64,000 bases of DNA from Phallusia mammillata (GCA_003260075.1 QLIY01000551.1:44560-108559), one strand, 5' to 3'; numbered from the stretch's first letter, positions 47,743 through 60,300 are shown. The notes: generated by a model from the letters alone, not told the origin. Numbers and translations are program-made.

Positions 47743-50449
47743 ATGCAAAGTGAAAGTGATGACATTCTGCAGTTGCTTCAAAGTGCAAGAAAACTCGACC
47801 GAGATAAAGGAGTCGTCCAGCTGAAATCGACTCTCAAAAAGAAAAATGACCAACTTGCAGAAGACCTGCTTAACAAGTTTCACGATACTTTGAAAACTAG
47901 CTCGGACTCAAGTAAATGGGAAGATGTACACGGAGGATTATTGGGCATGAAGTGTGTTGTTGAAGGAGCTGTTGATGGCTTTGTTGAAAAGAGCTTGTTC
48001 CATCAAGACCAGCTTGACTTTTTACATAATTTTGCTATACTTTCATTGTCGCATAATGAAGTTAGGGTCCGAAATGAGGCCGGATGGTTGCTTGGTCGCT
48101 TATGCTCTTTACAGGGTAGTGATGTTTACAAAAAACTTGGCCAAGAAGTTTTGAAGCTTCTACGATCCGACCTTGACCGACACATTGAAGGTGACTCTGA
48201 CAACCACAATAACAGTGCTATCGCCGCACAGTCAGCTTCCAACATTTTTCATGAGTCCGCTGGCTGGAGGCATTTGGAAACCACGATGGGGGGGGGGGGA
48301 AGAAAAATGACCAACTTGCAGAAGACCTGCTTAACAAGTTTCACAAGACTTTGAAAACTAGCTCGGAGTCGAGTAAATGGGAAGATGTACATGGAGGTTT
48401 ATTGGGCATGAAGTGCATTGTTGAAGGGGCTGTTGATGGGTTTGTGGAAAAGAGCTTATTTCATCAAGAAGAGCTTGACTTTTTGCATAGTTTTGCTTTA
48501 CTTTCATTGTCGCATAATGAAGTTAGGGTTCGAAATGAGGCTGGATGTTTGCTTGGTCGTTTATGCTCCCTGCAGGGTAGTGAGGTTTACAAAAAACTTG
48601 GCCAAGAAGTTTTGAAGCTTCTACGATCCGACCTTGACCGACACATTGAAGGTGACTCTGACAACCACAACAACAGCGCCATCGCCGCACAGTCAGCATC
48701 AAACATTTTTCATGAGTCCGCTGGCTGGAGGCATTTGGAAACCACGATGAAATGTCTTCAACATATGATCGAGGGCTGTGGGAAAAAGTTTAATGATTTT
48801 GTGAATCTGGAGCTTCTTGATCTCTTGTTTTTGTCACTCCTCCACACGAACAGATTTGTCCGTGAAACTGGTTTCAATGTTTGCGCTGCGATAGTTCAGT
48901 GTGGCCAATCAGATGAACAGTCACTCAACAACTCAATTGTGAAATTCGGAAAGCAATTTAGCGATCATCTTGCTCGTGGCTTGGCAGATAATTGGTCACA
49001 AGTTAGACTTGCATCATCAGTGGCTTCACGAAACTTCTTGACTTCGATTGACGTTGATAAACGCTCAGAATTTTTCCCACAACTAATTCCACGCATGTGT
49101 CTCAACCGGTATTACATAGCAGAGGGCGTTCGTATTTACTCACAAGACACCTGGAAAATAATTTCAGAGGGTCATGGTAAACAGTTGGTAGAAGAGCACA
49201 TCGCATATGTGGCTTCATATTATATTGAGGCCACTCAAGCTGATAATCATGCTGTAAGAGAAGCTGCCTGTGCTTGTATATCAGAGCTTGCAACAAAAGT
49301 GAACCCAGATGCAGTGCGACCTTATGTTGCTGATCTTCTAAATGCTTTGTTGGAGTGTTTTCAAGACGACAGTTGGCCAGTACGCGATGCAGCTTGTATT
49401 GCATGTGGAAACTTCATTTTAAGTTACAGCGACGCAGCGGGGGGGGGGGTGACAGCTGGCCAGTTCGCGATGCTGCTTGTATTGCATGTGGAAACTTCAT
49501 TTTAAGTTACAGCGACGCAGCGAAAGAGAAACGCGACATGTTGTACTCCCTATTTCTGGGCAACCTGCGTGATCCTATTGCTTCGGTGCGACAGGGAGCA
49601 GGTTTAGCTCTTGCTAAGTACACCAAGGTGTATCATGAAGATTGCATGACAACTATAATGTCGGAAATCCAAACAGGATTGGATGAAGTGAAAACCCAAA
49701 AAGATTCAGGTGAAAAAGCTACAGGTTATGACAAAAAGCCTGCGGGGGGGGGGAAAGAATGCATGACAACTATAATGTCGGAAATCCAAACAGGATTAGA
49801 TGAAGTGAAAAGCCAAAAAGATTCAGGTGAAAAAGCTACAGGTTATGACAAAAAGCCTGCTCAGTTTGGAGTTGTGAAGGATTTGCACACTCAAGTGGAT
49901 TTGAAACACACCGACCAGCAAATGTATTCGTGCGGGTCATTGGCCCCAAAAATGGGCCGTGGTAGCCGGGGAGGATGCAGTGATTGTCAGTTCAGACGAC
50001 CTTCTGAACCATGGGAACGCAGCGATGGTTGTATTTATCTCATAACAGAATTGTCAGCTGATTTCCCTGAGAAGGCATCCAGTCTGTTGCCATCTGTAAT
50101 TGCATGTTTGTCACACAAGCATTACGCACAGCACCTTGTGTTACTGGAAACTTTTTGTAAACAACTTCCAGTTATGGCTCCACGTCTCGGCAAACGTGGT
50201 TTCAAGTCCCACATTGAATCATTCATTGACCCGATTTTTTATGCTTTGTCATGCGACGTAGCACTTACTGTGGCTGCTGCCGAGGACTGTCTGCAAAAAC
50301 TGGCCAAGTTTCTGGGTGTAAACATCCTAAAAGGCAGAATCGAGAATTATAACCCAACTTATGTGGATCGTTACTGTCGTGTGGTGGCTCAATCTGCATT
50401 CCCAGGCCAAGTCCACATGGACCGACCTTTCAAGTTTGGCCTTGCTTAA
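47743..50449 (+). CDS. HEAT/ARM-repeat protein of unassigned function, intronless
   Basis: After removing three contig overlaps, 47743-48288, 48750-49439, 49523-49743 and 49861-50449 join to one 681-residue frame without introns. The protein is helical throughout, with HEAT-like units (for example NEVRVRNEAGWLLGRL, HAVREAACACISELA, DSWPVRDAACIACGNFI, DPIASVRQGAGLALAKY). A distinctive non-HEAT segment follows: HTDQQMYSCGSLAPKMGRG ... FRRPSEPWERSDGCIYLI. No signal peptide or membrane helix is seen. I do not recognise the family; a scaffold role is the usual inference for such proteins. The reading frames as printed are broken only by G runs at 48288, 49439 and 49744. It lies between GTF2F2 and FNTA on the same strand. 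Confidence 0.8.
47842..48749 (+). repeat. Allelic coding duplicate inside the HEAT gene
   Basis: 47842-48288 is repeated at 48300-48749 across a G run (48288-48299). I count about 31 substitutions in about 447 bp, several of them amino-acid changes (for example HQDQLDF against HQEELDF, and W against C). No frameshift is present in either copy. Confidence 0.85.
49370..49522 (+). repeat. Contig overlap inside the HEAT gene
   Basis: The segment encoding DSWPVRDAACIACGNFILSY is present before and after the G run at 49439-49449. Confidence 0.85.
49645..49860 (+). repeat. Contig overlap inside the HEAT gene
   Basis: The segment encoding CMTTIMSEIQTGLDEVK is present on both sides of the G run at 49744-49753. 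The copies differ by a T/S change. Confidence 0.85.
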
Positions 50450-50563
50450 AAATAACATACACTGTTGTTACTGTCATGGCCAAATCTGTATTTCCAGGCC
50501 AAGCTCCCCACATGGACCGACCATTTAAGTTGGGTCTTGCTTAAAAATGACATACACTGTTAT
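50371..50563 (+). repeat. Tandem duplication of the HEAT gene 3' end (~95 bp, no G run)
   Basis: 50371-50468 covers the last 25 or so codons, the stop and 3' flank. It is followed directly by a diverged copy at 50469-50563 (aggccaagctccccacatgg ... gggtcttgcttaaaaatgac). No G run lies between the copies, so this looks like a genuine local duplication rather than a contig join. Confidence 0.8.
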
Positions 50564-50961
50564 AATCAGGAGTTATTTTGTGATGTACACACCACTTCTT
50601 TGCTAATTGGTTGCTGTGTTCCATTGTATCATTCCAATTTGTTTTATTACATTTATCCGCAGTTTTCTGGTTAACTACCAAACTTGTCTAATTACGCTAT
50701 GTCTCAACCAGTATCAATTGTAAGTATTTTTCACACATAATGGTTCATGATATTGAATGTTGTTATGTGCACACATCTTGTCAATTTCTAAACTTTTGTG
50801 AAGTGACATCTGTACTCGAATGCCATAGTTTCATAATTTTGCCTCAATTTTGTTCCAATGTACATTTCAATTCACTTGGTAAATTGTTTGTGCCACAAAT
50901 TCTCTTTTAAATTTCAGATATTAGATTTATACTGTGATAATATTGAATTTAAATTGGCAAA
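50564..50961 (+). promoter_or_regulatory. Spacer between the HEAT gene and FNTA, with splice acceptor
   Basis: AT-rich. The acceptor-like tctcttttaaatttcag ends at 50917, 44 bp before the FNTA ATG, which again fits a 5' UTR intron or a trans-splice site. Confidence 0.4.
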
Positions 50962-53900
50962 ATGTCTTCAAGCTCAGATGAGGATGAAAGTTACAAGATG
51001 TACAAGTAAGTGTTGTTTATTGGGAACATAAAATATTTTCGACATTGGGAAAAAATGTTGTTGTACTGTGGAGTAGTGTGCAAATGTTAATTTAGTTGCA
51101 TTTTTGTCGTAATTATGCAAACAAGAACAGTATAATGTGTTGTTATGTTTACAGTTAAATTTTCGCAAGGAACATAAAATGTTAATGTAAAAAACTGTCT
51201 TTGTTTGATAAACAAATGTGATAAAACAAATGTTCATGTGTTGTCTTTTTGTTGTGTTTATAGAACAAATTAAATGGAAGTATTTTAGAAACCCACCTTA
51301 CTTGTTTAGTTGTAATTATGCAAACAACAACTGTAGTATATGTTGCTACATGGGGGGGGGGTGTATTTTAAGGAGTATATAAAGCACTACTTGATCCATA
51401 CATTAGGCGCACCTGTTTATAAGGCGTACGATCAATTTATGAGGAAAAAAAGGATTTAAATTGCGTCTTATGGTCCGTAAAATACAGTAGTTGCACTTTT
51501 GCCGTAATTATACAAACAAGAACAGTATAATGTGTTGTTACATGTATACAGTTAACTTTTCGCAAGGAACATCAAAAGTTAATGTAAAAAACTGTCTTTG
51601 TTTAAGGAAGTGATTAACAAATGTTCATGTGTTATCTTTTTGTTGTGTTTATAGAATATATTAAATAGTATATTACAAAACCACCTTACTAGTTTAGTTG
51701 TAATTATGCAAACAACAACTGTAGTATATGTTGCTACATGTAGACATTCAAATTAATCAAAAGTAGAAGTGGACCCATGACATATATCCTGTTATTGTAT
51801 TTATGGAATATTGTAATTAAATTAAGTTTGTTTCAATTCAGAGATCGTCCAGAATGGAATGATGTGAAATCAGTTCCTCAAGATGACGGACCAGCCCCGG
51901 TTGTTCAAATCGCATACAGTGAAAAATGTAAGTGACAGAAATGTTGTAACACTAAAACCAGTACAAAAAAGTGGGTGGTACTAAATGCAGCATGGTATAC
52001 CTCTTAGAATACGGCATGATGTGTGAAATGTGAGAATACAAGTCACAACAAGGGTAAATTATACCAAATTGTAGTATTTCAATTACAAACCCTCACCCAA
52101 CCCGAATAGCTCTAACCGTTAGCGCTTTTAAAGTCCGCAAAATAATTAATTTTTGCAAAAGCATATTTAAATCCTTCACAACTTTCTGCTTTTTGATAAC
52201 ATGCGGTATACCATGCAGTCACATGCGGTACCATGCGGTAATTAGTACCACCGCAAAAAAGTTGCCTTATCTAGGGGGGGGGGTACTAAATACCGCTTGG
52301 TATACTGCTTAAAATACTACATGCTATGTGAAACGTGAGAATACAAGTCATAACAAGGGTAAATTATACCAAATTGTAATATTTCAATTACAAACCCTCA
52401 CCCAACCTGAATAGCTCTAACCGTTAGCGCTTTCAAAGTCCGTAAAATAATTAATTTTTGCAAAAGCATATTTAAATCCTTTACTACTTTCTGCTTTTTG
52501 ATAACATGTGGTATACCATGCAGTCACATACGGTACCATGCGGTAATTAGTACCACCGCAAAAAAGTTGCCTTATCTATATGTTTGTGTTAATAAACCTA
52601 TGTTATTTCTGTTTGATAAATTGTGCATGTTTAGTAGTTACTTTGTATTTAAGTATGTATATTATGAAAATCAATGTCAAAAGTCTGCAATTTCAAATTG
52701 TTTCTTTCAGTTAAAGACGTGTTTGATTATTTCCGTGCTGTCATGGCGATGAACGAAAAAAGTGAGAGAGCTCTTGAATTAACTGGAAGCGCAATTGAAT
52801 TAAATCCGGCAAATTACACAGTTTGGCATTACAGGTAAAAATCCAGCTTCACAAGTTATTCCTGGCTGTCAGTGTTCATCGATGTTTCCCTCATATATTT
52901 GTTTCTATGCAGGCGTGAAGTCTTAAAGGCTCTCAAAAAAGACATCGCTGTAGAAATGAAGTTTCTTTCACAAATTATTATGGAACAACAAAAAAACTAT
53001 CAGGTATTGTCATTTAATGGAATGCAAAAAATTTTTTTTCTACATTTAAGGATTGTAGTTTCTTGGCCAGGGTGACTGAATGGTTATTACTAGTGACAGG
53101 CCAAATGGTCTAATTGGCTGAGCATTTTGTTGTAAGATGAAAACATTTATACTGGATTCAACCCCAAAGTGTCGATGCAGATCAGCGACCACGGCACACT
53201 CATATGTAAATCATAGTACGCCAGGCCTATTTAGTAGGGGATCGCCAGTTCAACCATATCGGCTATGAATACATTCATACTGGGAGCAACTCAGAAGCGT
53301 TAATGCAGTTTACGTTTTAGTTAAAAATTTACATCCAGTTAAGATTATATGAGTAGTATGTGTCCTGGTATTAAAAATTGGCCATTACATTGTTGGTTGC
53401 AGCAAGTATTGGTTCAACAGCTGGTATAATTACTTTATGTTACTTGAAAGGTTTGGCATCACCGACGTGCGTTGGTCGAATGGAGCCAGGATTTTTCGGA
53501 GGAACTTGATTTTACTGCCGACATTATTTCAAGAGATCAAAAAAATTACCACGCATGGCAGCACAGACAATGGGTCATTCAAGTAAGTAATGGAGATTAT
53601 TTATAGCATGTATGTACAGAGATTTCCATCGTTGCTGCCAAAAGATTTAACAATGTGGCTAAAACCAAAAGCCTAAAGAAGTTTTGCCATGTCTATGAAT
53701 TATTCGAAGAACTGCAGTAAAATGATTTGGTCATTTTTGGTACGTTTTTTTCTATGTATGATTTATTATTATAAAGAACATAAAAACTGATTTTCTATTC
53801 CTGATTAGCTATCGGTTGCTTTTACACCACTGAACTGCAGTTTTTATTGACAATTTATTGGGGGGGGGGGATATGTATGATTTATTATTATAAAGAACAT

Positions 53901-56316
53901 AAAAACTGATTTTCTATTGCTGATTAGCTATCGTTTGCTTTTACACCACTGAACTGCAGTTTTTATTGACAATTTATTGCCGTTTTTGTCCCTGTCCCTT
54001 TTCACATTTACCTTTTTGATGTTATAAGTAGGACTGTGTTGGGCAACTGACATTATCGAAATGAAGGCATATTAGCTGCGTAAAGAGTTTGTAGGTTCTT
54101 AGGTTATGATAATATAACGCATTGCTCAGTTTTGCCATTCGGTCAAAAAATTTGGGAAAAAAATCAATAAAACTGTTCTTGTGGATGTTTTGTGAAAAAA
54201 TGAATTTAAGTTTTGCAACATCACTCTCAAACTTAATATTGCACACATTTGGCTAATATTTTCCATCAAAGTTAAACTGTAGCGTATCACAGAAAACAGT
54301 CATTAAGATGTTTGTTTTTTATTCAGGAATTTGAACAATGGGATGGAGAGTTAGATTTTATCGACAAATTATTGGAGCAAGACGTAAGAAACAATTCTGC
54401 GTGGAACGAAAGATATTTTGTGATTGAACACACGACAGGATTCACAGATGAAGTTGTTGAACGGGAAATTGAGTAAGTCATAATAACATTACATTTAACA
54501 AATCCAAAATTAGGTTGTAGCTGATAAAAGGTTAAAATGATTAATTACTAATTTGTGTGCTGTTGTGAATAAAATGGGAACATGATATGTGGTTCCGAAA
54601 ATGTTTGTAATACAGTAAAAACCTGTTATCCAGATTCAAATCCCTATTCACTGTTTTTCCGCATTATCAGACTTCTGTATAATTGCCAATTTTCTAGTCA
54701 AAATAATGTTGTTATTTAGCTCATTCCAGAACCCAGAATAAAGTACATTTTTATCTCAAAACTAGCTATATGCTGGTACAATTTAATTGGTTTTATCTGC
54801 ATTGCTGTATCTGCAAATTTTCAGGGTAGTTTGGGTTAGCAAAAATGAATTTTTCATCTCATAAACAGTTGTTGACTAAAATCAAGTTCTTGCTCATTGA
54901 TGTATAAGCTAAATAAACTTCCTAATGATGCCTCCAAATTTGTAGATGATTTTTTTGGTTTTAAATATTAAATTTTTATTCAGATATGCAATCAAAAAGA
55001 TCAATTTGGCGACCAAGAATGAAAGTGCATGGAGTTATTTGAGGGGGTAAGTGGCCATCTTAATCCTTTAGGTGAAAAACAGTTCAAAGCCATTTTACCA
55101 CAGGGTTTTGCAAGACAAGGGTTTAACATGGAGTAAATCTCTGTGTGATCAAATTCACTCATGGAGGGGAGAGGGATTAAGATCCCCCCACCTTGCCGCG
55201 TTTCTACTTGATATGTTTGACGAAGACCTTGAAAAGAAAAAATGTGATGTAACCAAAACAATGGATAAAGTCAGAGGGGGGGGGGTCTAAGATCCCCCCA
55301 CCTTGCTGCGTTTCTACTTGACATGTACGACGAAGATCTTGAAAAGAAAAAATGTGATGTAACCAAAACAATGGATAAAGTCAGATCGGTGGGTGCTTGT
55401 TTTTCAGAGGCCTATTTATCTATTAAACAACAATCAGCATTTAGTGCAGTGATGAGGTTTCACAAAAGATTGTCTTATTTAGGGATACTGCTATTGTAAT
55501 GCTTTGTATTTTTTCCATCATACTTATTCTTTATGTGGAGACATTCTTTCAGCTTTATCCCTTTACTTATTTATGAAGTTAAACCTAATGTAAAGAAGTC
55601 CATTAAACTGAATCAAACTGGTCTCCCCAAGCATTCCAACAGATTCAAAAATCAAGTTTGTGGTGTGGTGGGATTTGAATCCGCCATTCGAGCTAACTGG
55701 GGGGGGGGGTAGAGGCCTATTTATCTTTTAAACAACAGTCAGCAGTTAGTGCAGTGCTGAGGTTTCGTATAAGATTGTCTTATTTAGGGATACTGCCATT
55801 GTAATGCTTTGTATTTTTTCCATCTTTATATGGCCATTAAAGGCATTAAACTGAATCAAGACGGTCTCCCCAAGCATCCCAATAGGTTGAAAAATCAAGT
55901 CTGTGGTGGGATTTGAACCCATGATTCGAGCTAACTGAGCTACACAGGTTCAGTGGTGGACCTGCCCATAGTCGAATCACAAGCACCATTGCCTGCCTCG
56001 TACGCTGCACTACAATCTCCAGTTTAAACATAAATATCTGATGAAGCAACATTAGAGCATGAACACTTTAAGGCTGGTTCCAGTATGTTTACAGTTGTTA
56101 ATAATGTTCAATTTTTTAGTCACATGTGGTTTGGTTTTTGGGGCCTGTTGTAACCATTATATTGCAATACATGTGAATAAATTGAAGCTATAAATATCAT
56201 ATGCATCTACTGTGTTTCAGTTATGCAAAGAATTGGCTGAGGACACTGACACTGTTCGAAGGAAATATTGGAATTTTGTTTTGCAAAGAATGACAAAGGA
56301 ATATGAAGTCAAATAG
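50962..56316 (+). CDS. FNTA: Protein farnesyl/geranylgeranyltransferase I alpha subunit (FNTA)
   Basis: The shared alpha subunit of the two CaaX prenyltransferases; with a beta subunit it attaches farnesyl or geranylgeranyl to a C-terminal CaaX cysteine. Nine exons: 50962-51005, 51842-51927, 52711-52834, 52913-53003, 53451-53582, 54327-54472, 54984-55046, 55104-55388 (containing a contig overlap), 56221-56316. Collapsing exon 8 gives 318 residues in phase. Five PFTA-type repeats are clear: [64 protein letters not shown]. Compared with human FNTA (379 aa), the N-terminal proline-rich extension is absent. Exon 5 uses the acceptor ttacttgaaag at 53450. Confidence 0.95.
51070..51775. repeat. Contig overlap in FNTA intron 1
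   Basis: The block ttgtcgtaattatgcaaaca ... tatgttgctacatg is present on both sides of the G run at 51352-51361. The second contig starts with extra sequence at 51362-51490 that contains a small repeat element. Confidence 0.75.
51395..51491. mobile_element. Small DNA-element fragment (ggcgcac / ttatggtccgtaaaatacag type)
   Basis: attaggcgcacctgtttata and cttatggtccgtaaaataca resemble ends of a widespread animal MITE type with 'ataaggcgca ... aaaatacagta'. The family name is not certain, and no target duplication was found. Confidence 0.4.
51960..52590. repeat. Contig overlap containing an inverted-repeat element, FNTA intron 2
   Basis: About 300 bp (gtactaaatgcagcatggta ... attagtaccaccgcaaaaaa) occur twice around the G run at 52274-52283. 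Within each copy the ends (ggtggtactaaatgc near the start, attagtaccaccgc at the end) are inverted repeats, which suggests a MITE of about 285 bp. Confidence 0.65.
53140..53310. mobile_element. SINE-related fragments, FNTA intron 4
   Basis: tcaaccccaaagtgtcgatg, gatcagcgaccacggcacac and ggggatcgccagttcaacca match parts of the SINE body at 45320-45690. Confidence 0.55.
53755..53985. repeat. Contig overlap in FNTA intron 5
   Basis: About 105 bp (atgtatgatttattattata ... ttattgacaatttatt) appear on both sides of the G run at 53861-53870. Confidence 0.8.
55170..55388 (+). repeat. Contig overlap inside FNTA exon 8
   Basis: The segment encoding [12 protein letters not shown] and [10 protein letters not shown] is printed twice around the G run at 55276-55285. 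The copies differ by F/Y and synonymous changes. Only the second reaches the donor at 55389. Confidence 0.85.
55400..55995 (-). mobile_element. Antisense SINE heads within a contig overlap, FNTA intron 8
   Basis: Intron sequence ending in an antisense tRNA-like head occurs twice around the G run at 55699-55709 (first copy truncated at cgagctaactg). The second copy shows tgggatttgaacccatgatt and gagctaactgagctacacag, the reverse complement of the B-box and A-box. Confidence 0.7.
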
Positions 56317-57301
56317 ATGCGGAAATAACATCCTACGGACCTGAATTGTATTCAGTTACGAAACAACCATTTGTGAATCAGCTGCTTTTGTGAAACTGAG
56401 ATTTTGAATTGTTTTTCTGCACTAAACTGGGCCTTTCACCTTGTTGCAATGGAAAGGATGCAAATCTATAAAATTCCTGGGTGAATTATTATTTCTGAAT
56501 TGAAATAAGGATATTTTGGAGTATTTCTGCCATGCTACTCAATCAATTATAACATATCAATTTAATTTATGCATGCTTATGGAAAAGTTGTTTTGGGGCA
56601 TTTTTCAAGCGATCGTGACAACCTAACAAATATCCAGTTTTAGATCCTGAAAGTCATTTTTAGTACATCTTACATAAAAAAGTCATCTAACTTACAATAC
56701 ACTACAAAATGTGAAAAACTGTTCCCAAAAATATAATTATTTATGGGGGGGGGGGTCAAGCGATAGATCGTGACAATCTAACAAATCGAATTGTATCTGG
56801 TTTAAGATCCTGAAAGCCATTTTTAGTACATCTTAAATAAAAATGTCATCTAACTTACAATACACTACAAATATGAAAAACTGTTCCCAAAAATATAATT
56901 ATTTATTGAAAATACGAGAAATGCATGAAAATGATGACAAATACAATACAATGGTTTAGTGTAATTCACGTAGGTATTATGTTTTGAATTTGGCAAGAAG
57001 AATTTTGAGGTACAATATATTACAATTTCATTAGTTAAATCAGTAGCATGTAGTATTAATACAAAAAAATTAAATTCTCTTAAATCACTCACAGAAAATG
57101 GCTGTTCTCACAGTGAAAGTATTAAAAAGCACAAAAGTTGTGTAAATATCTAATGACTAAAATTAGGTGTTTTGTCATGAAGAAAATCAAAATATTTTCT
57201 ATAACACACAAAAACATGTAATGATCTCCAAAAGTAACGATAAATCAGAATTGCATTTTAATTTCAAAATCACCTATTTAAGCATCAACAAAAATGCATT
57301 G
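56317..57301. other. Convergent 3' region of FNTA and the minus-strand gene
   Basis: A block of about 130 bp is duplicated around the G run at 56745-56755. AATAAA at 56836-56841 could end FNTA, and tttatt near 56899 could end the opposing gene. No other gene is seen. Confidence 0.5.
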
Positions 57302-60300
57302 TCATGCTAATTCCGCTGACGGCACAATTGCTTCGATACTTTGTTTCTTTCTCGCCTTGCCGCTTGACTGAGTTGAACTCGGCGTACGTTTCACTTTTAC
57401 ATCAGTCCCTCTGGTGCCATCCGGTGACGATGTCATGTGTTGACCTTGCACGTTGAACTTGTCTTGCGATTTCGAATTGATTGGAGTTTTTTTCTCGCTT
57501 CTTGGGGTGGTTGAAGGGCCTTCGTAAAACTGTAATAACAGGTAAAGTTTTAAAGCAGAAATCCTCTTTCATGGGAAAAATGTTTGTGAGCACAAAGTAT
57601 TCTAGGATTAGGTGTAAGAGACAAAATTGATTGAAATTGTTGTGTTTTTTTGCATTTGTAGCAGCAAAATTTTTGAAGCATCAAATCAAACAGTCCCACA
57701 CAAAAATAATATTTCATTTATTCTAAAAAAATCAACTACAGCGAAAAAGGTCGCCAGTTAAAAGCCTTGTTGCCCTATATTGCACCACATGGTATCAGGA
57801 CAAACTGTGTTCTGCATAACAAAGGTTTTCCTAATCAGTAATACATCATCTTGTGGTTCTATGGGAAGGAAAAAATATATTTGTGTAATGCCACTGGCCA
57901 TAGGAAAAACAAAATGATTCTGCTTGTTGTGAGCAGTTATTCAACAATGACCTGGCACAAATATACTTGACCTTATTACCTTTGGTTTTGGAGATTTGTG
58001 TGAATTTGATTGTCGTGAATATGCCACAAAAGATCTTCTCGGCTTCGGTGCCAACTCAGTGTTGCTGTTTTCCTGTGAATTCAACCAGGCTTCCTTTACA
58101 ACCTTGCGGACATGTGGGGGGTTTACTTGGGGTTGTAATCGTGAGTTCGATGATTCAAATTGCAACTTCCCACTGCTTCCTGCTGCCTTGACACTTGTGT
58201 GACCAACAAAATCTGCAATAAAATAAACATGTATCTGTTTATTGTTGTAAATATGCAATGGTTTGTGGTTGACATAGTAGTTTGAAGCAACAAGCCTTTC
58301 TTCTGCAATTACAAATGCCATTGTTGGATGATTATACATACAAAAATGCGGAGTTCACTTTAGGATAGCTAGCAAGCAAGTGGTTGCATATAGTTTACAG
58401 CTGTATAGATTAAATTCTCGAGATCTTGTCAATACATTTGTACAGATCATAATTGCAGACATATGCAAGCCAAGCTGGAATTTATATTTCATTGTTGTAA
58501 ACATGCAACGACAATCATACTGGTTTACATAGTAGTTTAAAGTGACATGTTTTTTGCAACAACATATGCCATTATTGGTGATATAAGAAGACTTGTGCAA
58601 GCCATGATGGAATTTATGCTCAAAAGGTGCAAGATTTTAAGAAAAAGATTTAGCCTTGTTGCCACATCTGTCTGTCCTATTGTAATGACAAAAAAATGAA
58701 ATAGAGTCTGCTTAATTTGGTGTTTTGATTAATGAAGAAAATAAATGGTGATGATAGGACAGAAAATTTATATTATAAAGCTGTAAGGGGGGGGGGGTTG
58801 TAATGACAAAAAAATGACATAGAGTCTGCTTAATTTGGTGTTTTGATTAATGAAGGAAATAAATGGTGATGATAGGACAGAAAATTTATATTATAAAGCT
58901 GTAACAGTGAAGACAAAAATTGGTCTGGAAATAATAAAGCTCCTATATTTTACCTGTGTCTATGGTTTTCATGCTTATTAATTCATGTGACAAATTGTGA
59001 AGATAAAGCAGAACTGAATACAAGTGAGTTGTTTACAGTCAAATACACAATAATTAATTTAACCACATAACCCACATACATGCAATTAAACAAGTTATGT
59101 GATTAACCAGATTCTGATGTTTTGTAAATTAAAGGGTGTTTACCAGAATCACTTTCTGCATCAGCATAAGCTTCTTCTCCTTTGTAAATCTTCAAGAAGG
59201 TGCGAAGTGGGTTTTGTCGTGGAACATAGAGACCGAGGCGAGCATACGACCTCGAATCCATAAAATGAGAGCAGTTGTAACGAGCTCCAATAATAAACGA
59301 GTGTGGTGTCTCCCCCGTGTGACAAGGAATTGGCATCAAACTAATCGAAATAAAATTTGTGTGTTGAAAGTTTGAAAGCAGCTTGAGCAGCCACAAACTG
59401 GCAACAGGGTAATGATATACTTTAGTTTATATTTGTCACTTATTACACAGTGTACAAGCTATTGCTGCCAGGCATAATGTCAAATTTATAGAGCTCTTCT
59501 GGCAATTGTATTTTTGGTCCGACAACGTATACAGGTCGCCTTCATCAGGGTAAATAACACTGAATGTGACATGTGCAGTGCATGATAAACAAAGGAAAAA
59601 AGAATTAAATGCAACGAAAACACTGCATAATAGCAAATAATGTTATCACACAGTGCTTCTTATGTTTAAGGGGGGGGGGGGTGCCTTCATCAGGGTAAAT
59701 AACACTGAATGTGACTTGTGCAGTGCATGATAAACAAAGGAAAAAAGAATTAAACGCAACGAAAACAATGCATAATAGCAAATAATGTTATCACACAGTG
59801 CTTCTTATGTTTAAGGCTTGTTACAGTGCTAATTGATTATATTCTGTTTCTCGTGATCTATTTGAATGCTATCCAGTTATTCATTTGTCTTATAAATGGC
59901 ATCAGGTGTCAAATGTTGGACTTTACTTTAGACAAATTTATGAAAACTTACTCTTTGTTTAAGTGAAGAGGTTTTGGCTTCATATCTTTCATACCTAAAA
60001 TCAAAGTAGTTTGTAAAAATAGATAAGACAAAACAGGTTTAAGACTATCAGAAAAATGTTTACACCCAGCGAAACACTTTCAAGTTAAGATGGACATAAA
60101 TTCATAACTGGGATCAGCCCTGAAGCGTTCATTCCGACCAGCGATCACGGCATGCTGATTTATAAATCATAGTATACCCATTGAAGGTGTAATACCGAAT
60201 CAGCCGGTCACCAAGGTTTTTGTATACTTTTTTACATGGCAGAACCAACAGAACACACAAAAACATTAGATGTGGTAAATTTACATTGTAAGCGGGGTTT

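Noticed and set aside
48351-49505. A separate second HEAT gene next to the first
   Set aside because: The apparent tandem genes start and stop at G runs and overlap in sequence; collapsing them gives one in-phase frame.
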